DNA of 10,380 nucleotides from Peptococcaceae bacterium BRH_c23 (GCA_000961805.1 LADV01000162.1:1-10380); one strand, 5' to 3'; shown: positions 1 through 5,172, counted from the first letter of the stretch. Made by a program: numbers and translations. The notes: generated by a model from the sequence alone, not told the origin.

Positions 1-210
1 TTTCCATTTATCGGGCTTTCTCACATCTTGCAAAGTTACCCACCAAACCAGCCAGCATCGGTTCGCTTTCGCTCCGTTCCACAGTTTGCCTTCAGACCCT
101 CCGGACCCCTCCTCACGGACGACGCCCTGTCTGTTAGCTAGTGCTTCCGAATGGAATCGGCGCACAGAGGAACTTTAATCCTCCAATACAAATAGAACTG
201 CCCGGCGCAC
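1..210 (-). mobile_element. Group II intron (class IIC-like), 5' end, runs off the left edge
   Basis: Read on the minus strand, the segment begins at base 210 with GTGCGCCGGGCA, the GUGYG-type 5' end of bacterial group II introns. It continues with landmarks in the same order as domain I of the Oceanobacillus class IIC intron, compared from memory: a GGAGG...CCTC arm, a GAAG...CTAGCTAACAG block, GGGCGTC, a GGTCTGAAGG block and GAGCGAAAGCGAACC. Only about 210 bases are present. The rest of domain I, any reverse transcriptase ORF, domains V-VI and the 3' splice site would lie left of base 1. The intron begins immediately after the T-run of a terminator hairpin, which is the known target preference of class IIC introns. 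The plus-strand reading gives no credible protein. Group II identity is confident, the IIC class somewhat less so. Confidence 0.8.
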
Positions 211-247
211 AAAAGGCGACCTAAGTCTCGACTTAAGTTGCTTTTTT
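211..247 (-). terminator. Hairpin terminator behind the start-less small gene
   Basis: Arms at 211-227 and 230-246 pair around a 2-base centre with a few mismatches and wobbles. Read on the minus strand, the right arm ends in CGCCTTTT, immediately before the intron 5' end at 210. The plus-strand reading also ends in a T-run (242-248), so it may act in both directions. Copy B carries the same hairpin in better shape at 3334-3377. Confidence 0.65.
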
Positions 248-253
248 ATTTTC

Positions 254-442
254 TTAAAGGGACCTTCTAAAACTGATTCTAGGCGCAAATTTCATTAATT
301 CGAATAGTTGATCAGAAGAAGTAATTCCTTTTTTTGCTAGGAATTTTTGCATTCCCATCGGCATTGGGCGAGACTGGTTCAAAAATCCCTCCCCCGCTAG
401 ATCAGTTCCTCCCACTTCAGGCATGGCACCGATATGCCCAGG
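254..442 (-). pseudogene. Start-less paralogue of the 66-aa protein at 3381-3581
   Basis: The frame encodes 62 residues that align without gaps to residues 5-66 of the intact copy, with 52 identical by my count. The block from GGTDLAGEGF through KGITSS is unchanged. A TGA lies directly upstream of the first aligned codon (CCT at 442), and the original start codon and GGGAGGTG ribosome site have been deleted. An in-frame ATG exists at 424 but has no ribosome site in front of it. The frame is open throughout and the changes are mostly conservative (Y to F, N to D), so the loss of the start looks recent. It could still be translated from 424, but I judge it a pseudogene. Function of the family is unknown. 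Confidence 0.72.
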
Positions 443-520
443 TCAGCTGTTCAAAATGCTTCTGGAAAACCAAAAGGACACGCTTACTAAAACGTTAAGG
501 TAATATTTTTGGTAAATTAT

Positions 521-549
521 AACAAATAAAAGACAAGTGAGCATATTGT
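521..549 (+). promoter_or_regulatory. Candidate sigma-K-like promoter for the Gly/Tyr-rich operon (copy A)
   Basis: AACA at 521-524 and CATATTGT at 542-549 are separated by 17 bases, which fits the sigma-K pattern mACm-N16/17-CATAnnnT. The -10 also resembles sigma-E. The same pair occurs in copy B (3730-3757, spacing 16). It faces the small-protein genes starting at 695 and would give a leader of roughly 135-140 bases. This is motif matching only. Confidence 0.4.
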
Positions 550-581
550 GTTAATGGATTCACCATAGTTGATCATACAAG

Positions 582-618
582 GAGATGGGACCTTCTTAAA
601 AGCGACGAGTCAATTATC
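582..618 (+). promoter_or_regulatory. Conserved leader motifs GAGATGGGACC ... GAGTCAATTATC (copy A)
   Basis: GAGATGGGACC (582-592) and GAGTCAATTATC (607-618) are identical to 3790-3800 and 3815-3826 in copy B, while the bases between and around them have diverged. They lie downstream of the candidate promoter, so they would be transcribed in the leader of the 695 operon. I do not recognise a known riboswitch class. A binding site or a small structured element is possible. Confidence 0.35.
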
Positions 619-694
619 GCATCATGGTTGTTTTTTGCAGTGGTGATTCTTTCTAAAATCTTTAATAACTAATCTAAAAGGAGGATGAAAGTTT

Positions 695-904
695 ATGTAT
701 GGAATTGGCGGACTGGGTGGTTACGGTGGATATGGCGGATATGGCGGACTGGGTGGTTACGGTGGATATGGTGGTTATGACCGCATTTTTAATGGCTATG
801 GCGGTGGTTACGGTGGAGCTGGTGGCTACGGCGGAGCTGGTGTCGGCGTAGGGATTATTGCCATCGCAATTCTGATTTTAATTGCCTTGGGTGTCATCTT
901 TTAA
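695..904 (+). CDS. Small Gly/Tyr-rich protein with hydrophobic C-terminus (YjcZ-like)
   Basis: This 69-residue protein has two parts. Residues 1-48 are almost only Gly, Tyr, Leu and Ala, and residues 49-69 (GVGVGIIAIAILILIALGVI and a final F) form one predicted membrane segment. A 12-residue unit GGLGGYGGYGGY occurs twice in tandem (5-16 and 17-28). The short DRIF patch is the only charged part. The ribosome site GGAGG at 681-685 is well placed for ATG 695. The C-terminal segment resembles the tiny YjcZ-family sporulation proteins of Bacillota, and Gly/Tyr-rich proteins are common in spore coats, so a spore-surface or forespore-membrane role is likely but inferred. It is the first gene of three with strong ribosome sites and a shared terminator. 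Confidence 0.8.
   Translation: MYGIGGLGGYGGYGGYGGLGGYGGYGGYDRIFNGYGGGYGGAGGYGGAGVGVGIIAIAILILIALGVIF
707..778 (+). repeat. 36-bp in-frame tandem repeat, two units
   Basis: Units at 707-742 and 743-778 share their first 29 bases exactly and differ only near the end. Each encodes GGLGGYGGYGGY. The near-identity at third codon positions indicates a recent duplication, so copy number may vary between strains. Confidence 0.85.
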
Positions 905-952
905 GATTATAAGCTAAAAAGTTTTACTAATTGAAAAGAAGGAGGAATAAAC

Positions 953-1063
953 ATGGCATTCGGTGCTGGAGTTGCTGGTGCAGGCGGATATGGTGTTGGT
1001 GCAGGTATAGCAATTGTCACTGTGATTATTCTTTTGCTTATCGCCTTGGGAATTGTATTCTAA
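953..1063 (+). CDS. 36-aa glycine-rich hydrophobic protein (YjcZ-like)
   Basis: The product MAFGAGVAGAGGYGVGAG followed by a hydrophobic stretch ending LLLIALGIVF is 36 residues with no charged residue at all. Its C-terminal half is closely similar to the tail of the protein at 695-904 (IALGVIF against IALGIVF), so the two are paralogues that differ in the length of the glycine-rich head. GGAGG at 941-945 lies 7 bases upstream of ATG 953. The gene begins 48 bases after the previous stop and is probably co-transcribed. The size and composition match the YjcZ sporulation family. The precise function is unknown. Confidence 0.75.
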   Translation: MAFGAGVAGAGGYGVGAGIAIVTVIILLLIALGIVF

Positions 1064-1104
1064 ATTTCTGCAGCTATTAGATTTTCTCATAAGGAGGTTT
1101 TAAA

Positions 1105-1257
1105 ATGCCGACACTCGGCTTGGCGTATACCTGGCCCTACTGGCTTAATGGGTTGGCGAGGTACCCAGGTTACGGTTATTCTGGCCCTGGTTATCCCGGA
1201 TATGGTTATTCCGGCTGTGGCTATCCCGGCTATGGAGGACCTTTCCGAGGTTATTAA
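1105..1257 (+). CDS. 50-aa Tyr/Gly/Pro-rich protein
   Basis: Translation from ATG 1105 gives 50 residues, preceded by AAGGAGG at 1091-1097, an excellent ribosome site. The N-terminal 20 residues are aromatic (MPTLGLAYTWPYWLNGLARY). The rest is built on PGYGYSG and PGYG units, with one cysteine at position 38. There is no hydrophobic tail, unlike the two genes before it. It is the last gene before the strong hairpin at 1278-1316. The composition resembles Tyr-rich spore coat proteins that become cross-linked, so a coat or crust component is a reasonable guess. I recognise no family by sequence. Confidence 0.72.
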   Translation: MPTLGLAYTWPYWLNGLARYPGYGYSGPGYPGYGYSGCGYPGYGGPFRGY

Positions 1258-1277
1258 ACACAATAAACTCATAAATA

Positions 1278-1319
1278 GCCCCTCAATATTTTACAGAAAG
1301 TAAAATATTGAGGGGCCTT
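1278..1319 (+). terminator. Strong terminator of the Gly/Tyr-rich operon
   Basis: A perfect 17-bp stem (1278-1294 with 1300-1316) encloses the loop AGAAA. It lies 20 bases after the last stop codon. The T-run behind it is short (CTTG), but the stem is very stable. On the other strand it lies about 95 bases past the ABC permease stop and could serve both converging operons. Confidence 0.85.
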
Positions 1320-1410
1320 GCTTCCACTATTTCCGTTTTTCAGCGAACAGACTCTTTTCTTCATTTATGCTGGCTACGATAAACTATTTTACTAAGAAAT
1401 GCTTACCCAA

Positions 1411-2217
1411 CTAAATCGCTAGATCCTTTGTCTCAAACACCTTTTTTGTCAAATACCAAAGGACTGCTGAAGCGACATTAAACCCTATAATGGGCCATAG
1501 TGGGTCTGTTGTTCCCTCTAGTACCTCTTGCGGCTGAAACCATTGGAAGAGCGAGAGGTTTTTTAGCCAGGATAGTTTGTCACTCAGTCCTCCAACAATA
1601 TCCAGGCCGTAAAAGGCCAGCGTTAAGCCCATCGCATACGTTAAAGCCTGTTCTTCTTCAGCAAACCAAGCTGAGAAAAAAAGACTATAAATTTCTATCA
1701 GCGTGAAAAAGGAAAGTCCTAAGAGACCTAGGTCTATATAACGCCCATGTTCGATTTCAATCCCTGAGCAAAAGGTGCCGAAATAGACTCCGCAGATCAT
1801 AGCAGCTACGAGAATAGCATTTGTGCTAATCAAAACCCCAATTTGGGTTGAAATAATCTCACTTCGTGAGACCGGTGTGGATAAAAGAAAGGCTAAGGAT
1901 CCGTCATCCGCCATTTTTGCAAGTAAAGCATTGGCGGTTTCTATTCCATATAAGGCCATGATCATTACCCAAATCCTTGCAAAAAACTGTCCCGATATTA
2001 AGGCTTCAAAGGTATCGGTCCGTGCATTTTCTGGGACCCCGAACACGGTTTTTACCGTAGACGGGAGAGACTGCGCAATCTCCGTAACCGCAGGATTTTT
2101 AGCTATCACAGGGTAAACCCAGGTTAAAAGTCCTTCATAGAGAACAATTCCTGTTGAAATAACGGCTACTTTCTTTCGATACTGTTTAAACATCGCCCGG
2201 AACAATGCCCTATTCAT
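1411..2217 (-). CDS. ABC-2 type transporter permease
   Basis: The 268-residue membrane protein has about six predicted membrane segments, roughly at residues 17-37, 77-99, 123-148, 162-184, 192-210 and 241-258. It carries LLSTPVSRSEI at about 111-121, a hallmark of ABC-2 permeases, and ends in FETKDLAI, like the F-x-x-x-D-L tail of the family. It should form the membrane part of an exporter with the ATPase encoded 53 bases upstream. I chose the ATG at 2217 because AGGTGG lies about 10 bases before it. A GTG at 2226 is in frame, but the ribosome site would almost touch it. The substrate cannot be read from the sequence; relatives export peptides, antibiotics or lipids. Confidence 0.88.
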   Translation of the reverse strand: MNRALFRAMFKQYRKKVAVISTGIVLYEGLLTWVYPVIAKNPAVTEIAQSLPSTVKTVFGVPENARTDTFEALISGQFFARIWVMIMALYGIETANALLAKMADDGSLAFLLSTPVSRSEIISTQIGVLISTNAILVAAMICGVYFGTFCSGIEIEHGRYIDLGLLGLSFFTLIEIYSLFFSAWFAEEEQALTYAMGLTLAFYGLDIVGGLSDKLSWLKNLSLFQWFQPQEVLEGTTDPLWPIIGFNVASAVLWYLTKKVFETKDLAI

Positions 2218-2270
2218 AGTTTTCACCCCACCTAAATCTACAACTATGGCTCTCTGTCAAACTTCGACGA

Positions 2271-3149
2271 TTACCGGTAAAAATCCATAAAAGCCTCTTC
2301 TAACTCCAGCGAACGTTGCCTAAAACGTTTGACACGAACTTGAGCGAGAGCAAGCCATAGGTTATCCAATTCACCCACTACCCGGATGACGAAGCAGCCA
2401 CCCTGAATAGGGGTTATATTTAACTGACTCTGCCTTAGAAGCTCGACATTCTTCTCACTTTCGACTTCAACTTCGAACGTTTGATACTCGGCTTGTCTAA
2501 GCAGAGAAATACTTTGAACGGCTAGAAGGTTCCCTTCTCTAATAATCCCAGCCTGCTCACACGTACGCTCAATCTCTGAAAATTGGTGGGAAGACATAAA
2601 TAAAGTCTTCCCTTTTTTCTTTTCCTCTAGGATTAAATCAATAAACACTTTTTGCATTAACGGATCCAAGCCAGAGGTCGGTTCATCAAAGATAAGCACA
2701 CTGGCATCCAACATCAATGCCGAAATGATCCCCAACTTCTGTTTCATCCCTTTAGACATCTTACGAATGAGTATTTTTAAATCTAAGTCGAGGGCACTCA
2801 CAAAATATTCTCGGTATTTCTTTATTGGAAGACAATATTCGCCGTGCATTCCCGCGATAAGATCTAAGAATTCAACCCCTGTTAAGTTCTCAATAAAATG
2901 AAGTTCACCCGGAAGGTAACTGACGAACCTCTTCACCTCAGTCTTTTCTCGCCAGCAATCATACTCGTTGATCGTTACTCGTCCTGAATCCGGCTTTAAA
3001 AACCCCATTAAAAGACGGATGGTCGTGGTCTTCCCTGCTCCATTCGGGCCGAGAAATCCGAACGCTGTACCAGGATCGACCTGAAAGCTAATGTTCCTTA
3101 TTCCTCGTCCTTCGCGATAAACTTTGGTCAGTTCATTAACCTCAATCAT
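2271..3149 (-). CDS. ABC transporter ATP-binding protein
   Basis: This 292-residue nucleotide-binding subunit has the full motif set: Walker A GPNGAGKT (34-41), the YLPGE form of the Q-loop region (79-83) usual in this exporter branch, signature SKGMKQ (132-137), Walker B VLIFDEP (151-157), D-loop SGLD (159-162) and H-loop SSH (186-188). Residues from about 215 to the end form the C-terminal extension typical of BcrA/CcmA-like exporters. It is the first gene of a two-gene minus-strand operon with the permease at 2217-1411. The ribosome site AAGGA lies rather far upstream of ATG 3149, with a weaker AGGCAGGAA close to it. No regulator gene for the pair is in the window. Confidence 0.93.
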   Translation of the reverse strand: MIEVNELTKVYREGRGIRNISFQVDPGTAFGFLGPNGAGKTTTIRLLMGFLKPDSGRVTINEYDCWREKTEVKRFVSYLPGELHFIENLTGVEFLDLIAGMHGEYCLPIKKYREYFVSALDLDLKILIRKMSKGMKQKLGIISALMLDASVLIFDEPTSGLDPLMQKVFIDLILEEKKKGKTLFMSSHQFSEIERTCEQAGIIREGNLLAVQSISLLRQAEYQTFEVEVESEKNVELLRQSQLNITPIQGGCFVIRVVGELDNLWLALAQVRVKRFRQRSLELEEAFMDFYR

Positions 3150-3238
3150 TTCCTGCCTGCTTCCTTAGAAAGATCGCTTAATGCTCAACGTACAACGATT
3201 CAGTATGGATTACATCTATCCCTACTATTTATGTTATT

Positions 3239-3305
3239 GGTAAACCAGTAGTGTCTGTCTTCCACATAATTCCACATAGTCTACCAAACAAGTAGTCTAG
3301 TTTGG
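3239..3305 (-). promoter_or_regulatory. Repeat-rich candidate operator upstream of the ABC operon
   Basis: About 90-155 bases upstream of the ATPase start are short repeats: TCCACATA at 3261-3268 and 3271-3278, TAGTCTA at 3277-3283 and 3293-3299, and an inverted pair CCAAAC (3284-3289) and GTTTGG (3300-3305). A weak minus-strand promoter (TTGTTT, 16 bases, TTATGT) overlaps them. Repeats of this kind often mark binding of a GntR-type repressor of such exporters, but no known consensus was matched. Confidence 0.25.
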
Positions 3306-3333
3306 ATACAAAAGGAGATGGTAATCATAAACT

Positions 3334-3377
3334 AGCAGAAAAGCGCCCTAAGTCTTGACTTAAGCCGCTTTTCTGCT
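3334..3377 (-). terminator. Long hairpin terminator behind the 66-aa gene
   Basis: The 21-base arms (3334-3354 and 3357-3377) are nearly perfectly complementary. The T-run CTTTT lies inside the 3' arm in either direction, so the hairpin could terminate transcription both of the small gene and from the opposite side. It starts four bases past the small gene's stop codon. Confidence 0.7.
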
Positions 3378-3380
3378 GTC

Positions 3381-3581
3381 TTAACGAAGCCTTCTAAAAC
3401 AGATTCTAGGAGCATATTTCGTCAATTCGAATAGTTGATTAGAAGAAGTGATTCCTTTTTTAGCTAAGAATTTTTGCATTCCCATCGGCATTGGGCGAGA
3501 CTGGTTCAGAAAACCTTCCCCCGCTAGATCAGTTCCTCCTGCTTCAGTAACGGCACCGATATTCCCAGGTCGAAATAACAT
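3381..3581 (-). CDS. Uncharacterised 66-aa protein of the duplicated module
   Basis: I do not recognise this protein. It is 66 residues, basic, with no membrane segment or signal peptide. A Gly-rich first third (RPGNIGAVTEAGGTDLAGEG) is followed by SRPMPMGMQKFLAKKGITSS and an Arg-rich end (ICFRRLR). The middle (about 34-57, MQKFLAKKG...SNQLFELTKYAP) could form two short helices. The ribosome site GGGAGGTG lies 6 bases before ATG 3581. A damaged paralogue at 254-442 preserves 52 of 62 aligned residues, most strongly between residues 15 and 47, which argues that this is a real protein under selection. The gene lies beside a sporulation-type promoter motif on the opposite strand. Confidence 0.72.
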   Translation of the reverse strand: MLFRPGNIGAVTEAGGTDLAGEGFLNQSRPMPMGMQKFLAKKGITSSNQLFELTKYAPRICFRRLR

Positions 3582-3587
3582 CAGTTA

Positions 3588-3628
3588 ACACCTCCCTATC
3601 GGAAATATATTCCACTGCGGAGAGGTGT
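3588..3628 (-). promoter_or_regulatory. Possible ribosome-site-sequestering hairpin of the 66-aa gene
   Basis: In minus-strand RNA, ACACCUC (3628-3622) can pair exactly with GAGGUGU (3594-3588), which is the ribosome-binding site of the small gene. The 27-base loop holds an inner GGAA/TTCC mini-stem. Pairing would hide the ribosome site, suggesting translational control. This block is exactly what copy A has lost. No experimental support is available from the sequence. Confidence 0.35.
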
Positions 3629-3729
3629 GTTCCTATTAGAATTGCCATTACCCTACCTGTACGAAACGCTTCGTGGAAAACAAAAATAAACACTTACTTT
3701 AACGTCAAAATTATTTTTTGGCAAATAAT

Positions 3730-3757
3730 AACACGGATAAGTAAGAGAGCATACTGT
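3730..3757 (+). promoter_or_regulatory. Candidate sigma-K/E-like promoter, copy B
   Basis: AACA (3730-3733) and CATACTGT (3750-3757) are spaced by 16 bases and correspond position for position to 521-549 in copy A. It points toward the methyltransferase region at 4041, with a long leader. The -10 also fits the sigma-E pattern CATACANT at seven of eight positions, but I found no good sigma-E -35. Confidence 0.35.
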
Positions 3758-3838
3758 GTTATTAGCTTCACCACAAATAATCATGAAATGAGATGGGACC
3801 AGTTTGAAGGCGATGAGTCAATTATCCAGGCTTCTCAG

Positions 3839-3923
3839 ATGTGGGCAGTACGGGATTTTCTCATCTCAAATCTGGCTTCTTGGTCTTTACGTCTAGAGCG
3901 TTTTTCCCCTCTACTGCCCACAT
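3839..3923. repeat. 85-bp element bounded by a 12-bp perfect inverted repeat
   Basis: ATGTGGGCAGTA at 3839-3850 is exactly inverted at 3912-3923 (TACTGCCCACAT). The 61 bases between hold no ORF and have a T-rich end (GCGTTTTTCCCC). It begins about a dozen bases after copy B similarity ends. It may be a small hairpin RNA, an attenuator in the leader of the downstream gene, or a miniature inverted-repeat element. No flanking target-site duplication was obvious. Confidence 0.45.
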
Positions 3924-3977
3924 AATCTACGTTCTTACGTATTCACATGAGAAGGATAGAAATAAAACGGCCCAATC

Positions 3978-4019
3978 CCATGCCATAATTAAAATGTTTA
4001 TTAATAAACTGTAGCATGG
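3978..4019 (+). promoter_or_regulatory. Nested palindromes upstream of the methyltransferase
   Basis: GTTTATTAATAAAC at 3996-4009 is a perfect 14-bp palindrome. It lies inside a second inverted pair, CCATGC (3978-3983) and GCATGG (4014-4019). The structure ends about 6 bases before the AAAGGAG ribosome site at 4026-4032. The symmetry suits a dimeric repressor site, but I match no known operator. Confidence 0.35.
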
Positions 4020-4040
4020 TCTGCGAAAGGAGTGAACTAT

Positions 4041-4127
4041 TTGGAACCAGGAATGTTAGCGTTGCTGGGTAGAACAATTTCTATAATGGAAAACTTGGGG
4101 TTCCTTTGGGTAATCCAGACCGGTTGA
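4041..4127 (+). pseudogene. Out-of-frame 5' end of the methyltransferase gene
   Basis: TTG 4041 is preceded by AAAGGAG (4026-4032) at good spacing and opens a 28-codon frame (MEPGMLALLGRTISIMENLG, then FLWVIQTG) before a TGA. The next frame, without a start codon, is open from 4114 and reads PVELELWNELDEL straight into the methyltransferase at 4177. The two pieces together look like the N-terminal dimerisation/winged-helix part found in many O-methyltransferase-like proteins. A single-base insertion or two-base loss near 4118-4125 (ACCGGTTGA) would explain the break. No slippery heptamer was seen, so programmed frameshifting is unlikely. Confidence 0.6.
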
Positions 4128-4176
4128 ACTGGAATTATGGAATGAACTAGACGAGCTGAAATGTTTAGAAGACCTA

Positions 4177-5049
4177 ATGGAATCACATCCAACTTGGGAC
4201 AGAGTACTATTAGACCATTGGTTGGAACAAGCCTTTTGCCATGATTTATTATCCAAAGACAAACTTTCATATAAGACGTCAAAATTAGGCAAATTAATTC
4301 AAACTTATCGTTTTCACGGACTGGAAGCACTCTATAAGGAGTTCGTTGTTCATTGGAGCCCCGCTTTCTCCAGATTACCAGAACTGATCTCCGGGCAATC
4401 AGAGAAAATCATCTTCGATTCGGAAATGCAGGATGAATTAATATCGAAAGTATCCATGGCTTCCGAACTATTTGTGTGGCCCTTTTTAAAAAACAAGTGT
4501 CAAAAGAACAAATGGCAACGGGTCCTGGATATAGGTTGCGGAGAAGGATTATATCTAAATAAACTACTTGAGCGTTTTCCTTCTCTTCAGGGAGTTGGCA
4601 TCGAAATTAACCCTCTTGTTGCCGAAAGGGCACAAAGGAATTCTCAACCATTAGGTGATCGTCTGAAAATTATATGTGGTGATGCTTTAAATCTTAGCCA
4701 AGATATAGGTACTTTTGATGTATGTTTGTTAAACAATAATATCTATTACTTTAGTCCAGAACAGAGAGTCAGTTTGTTGAACAATCTGAAAAGAGTTTTA
4801 CAACCTATGGGGCAAATAGGGATATTAACTGCCTTGCGGGAAAGTGGAACCTTTTCCAGCCGGGTATTTCGGACGCAGATACCGCAAAACCTGATGATTT
4901 TCTTCTTAGCTTGTAACCAAGGATTTCAGGGTTTACCAGCAGAGGATGAGATCAGGGAACTTTTTCTCCAAACCGGTTACGCTGATATTGAAATTACTCC
5001 CTTGCCACTAAGGATATCGCACTATTTTTTTGCAGGACTTTCGGGCTAG
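4177..5049 (+). CDS. Class I SAM-dependent methyltransferase (5' end frameshifted)
   Basis: The 290 residues from ATG 4177 contain a Rossmann-fold methyltransferase. The SAM-binding motif VLDIGCGEG lies at 116-124, an acidic residue at the end of strand 2 in GIEIN (E143) should bind the ribose, GDA at 168-170 should contact adenine, and FDVCLLNNNIYYF (180-192) is the post-I region. Residues 1-100 are helical and likely form substrate-binding and dimer contacts. ATG 4177 has no convincing ribosome site, and the frame is open upstream to 4114 with protein-like sequence, so the natural start is probably TTG 4041 in another frame. The catalytic domain is complete, but translation may be impaired. 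A terminator follows at 5088. The substrate is unknown. Confidence 0.82.
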   Translation: MESHPTWDRVLLDHWLEQAFCHDLLSKDKLSYKTSKLGKLIQTYRFHGLEALYKEFVVHWSPAFSRLPELISGQSEKIIFDSEMQDELISKVSMASELFVWPFLKNKCQKNKWQRVLDIGCGEGLYLNKLLERFPSLQGVGIEINPLVAERAQRNSQPLGDRLKIICGDALNLSQDIGTFDVCLLNNNIYYFSPEQRVSLLNNLKRVLQPMGQIGILTALRESGTFSSRVFRTQIPQNLMIFFLACNQGFQGLPAEDEIRELFLQTGYADIEITPLPLRISHYFFAGLSG

Positions 5050-5087
5050 AAATTAGATACAAGATTAACTAAATATTTTTTGTTCCA

Positions 5088-5118
5088 AGAGGACTTCTTG
5101 GGAAGCCTCTCTTTTTTT
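5088..5118 (+). terminator. Terminator of the methyltransferase gene
   Basis: AGAGG (5088-5092) pairs with CCTCT (5106-5110), and CTTC with GAAG after one bulged base. A run of seven T's follows (5112-5118). It lies 38 bases after the stop codon. Confidence 0.88.
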
Positions 5119-5172
5119 TATGAGCGTCTTGTCTGCCCCACACTTTCTGAGCCGAAGAATATGTAAGATTAA

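Larger units (their letters stand above)
211..618. repeat. Direct repeat copy A (damaged copy of 3334-3826)
   Basis: This segment repeats 3334-3826 in the same orientation about 3.1 kb away. In order it carries the terminator hairpin, the small minus-strand gene, the AT-rich spacer, the CATA-type promoter motif and two well-conserved leader motifs. Compared with copy B it lacks roughly 80 bases around 443-450, which removes the gene's first codons, its ribosome site and an upstream hairpin. The left edge is interrupted by the group II intron at 210/211. Similarity fades after about 618. Confidence 0.88.
3334..3826. repeat. Direct repeat copy B (intact version of 211-618)
   Basis: Copy B holds the terminator hairpin, the intact 66-aa gene, its ribosome site and upstream hairpin, an AT-rich spacer, the CATA-type promoter motif and the two conserved leader motifs. 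With copy A it brackets the Gly/Tyr operon and the ABC operon in direct orientation, so homologous recombination could in principle delete the roughly 3.1 kb between them. Copy B keeps the intron-free form of the site occupied by the group II intron in copy A. Confidence 0.88.

Noticed and set aside
1..210. Possible rRNA or structured-RNA gene on the plus strand because of the GC-rich, repeat-like look
   Set aside because: The minus strand gives the ordered landmarks of a group II intron 5' end, which explains the sequence better.
1500..2116. Plus-strand ORFs inside the ABC permease gene
   Set aside because: They are antisense to a well-supported permease, lack ribosome sites and have no family features.
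3839..3923. CRISPR-like or tRNA-like element
   Set aside because: There is a single inverted repeat pair only, with no repeated units and no cloverleaf arms.
4110..4127. Programmed ribosomal frameshift in the methyltransferase
   Set aside because: There is no slippery heptamer, shifty stop or stimulatory structure apparent at the junction.
4037..4330. Minus-strand ORFs over the start of the methyltransferase
   Set aside because: They are shadows of the plus-strand coding frames, with no ribosome site or recognisable composition.
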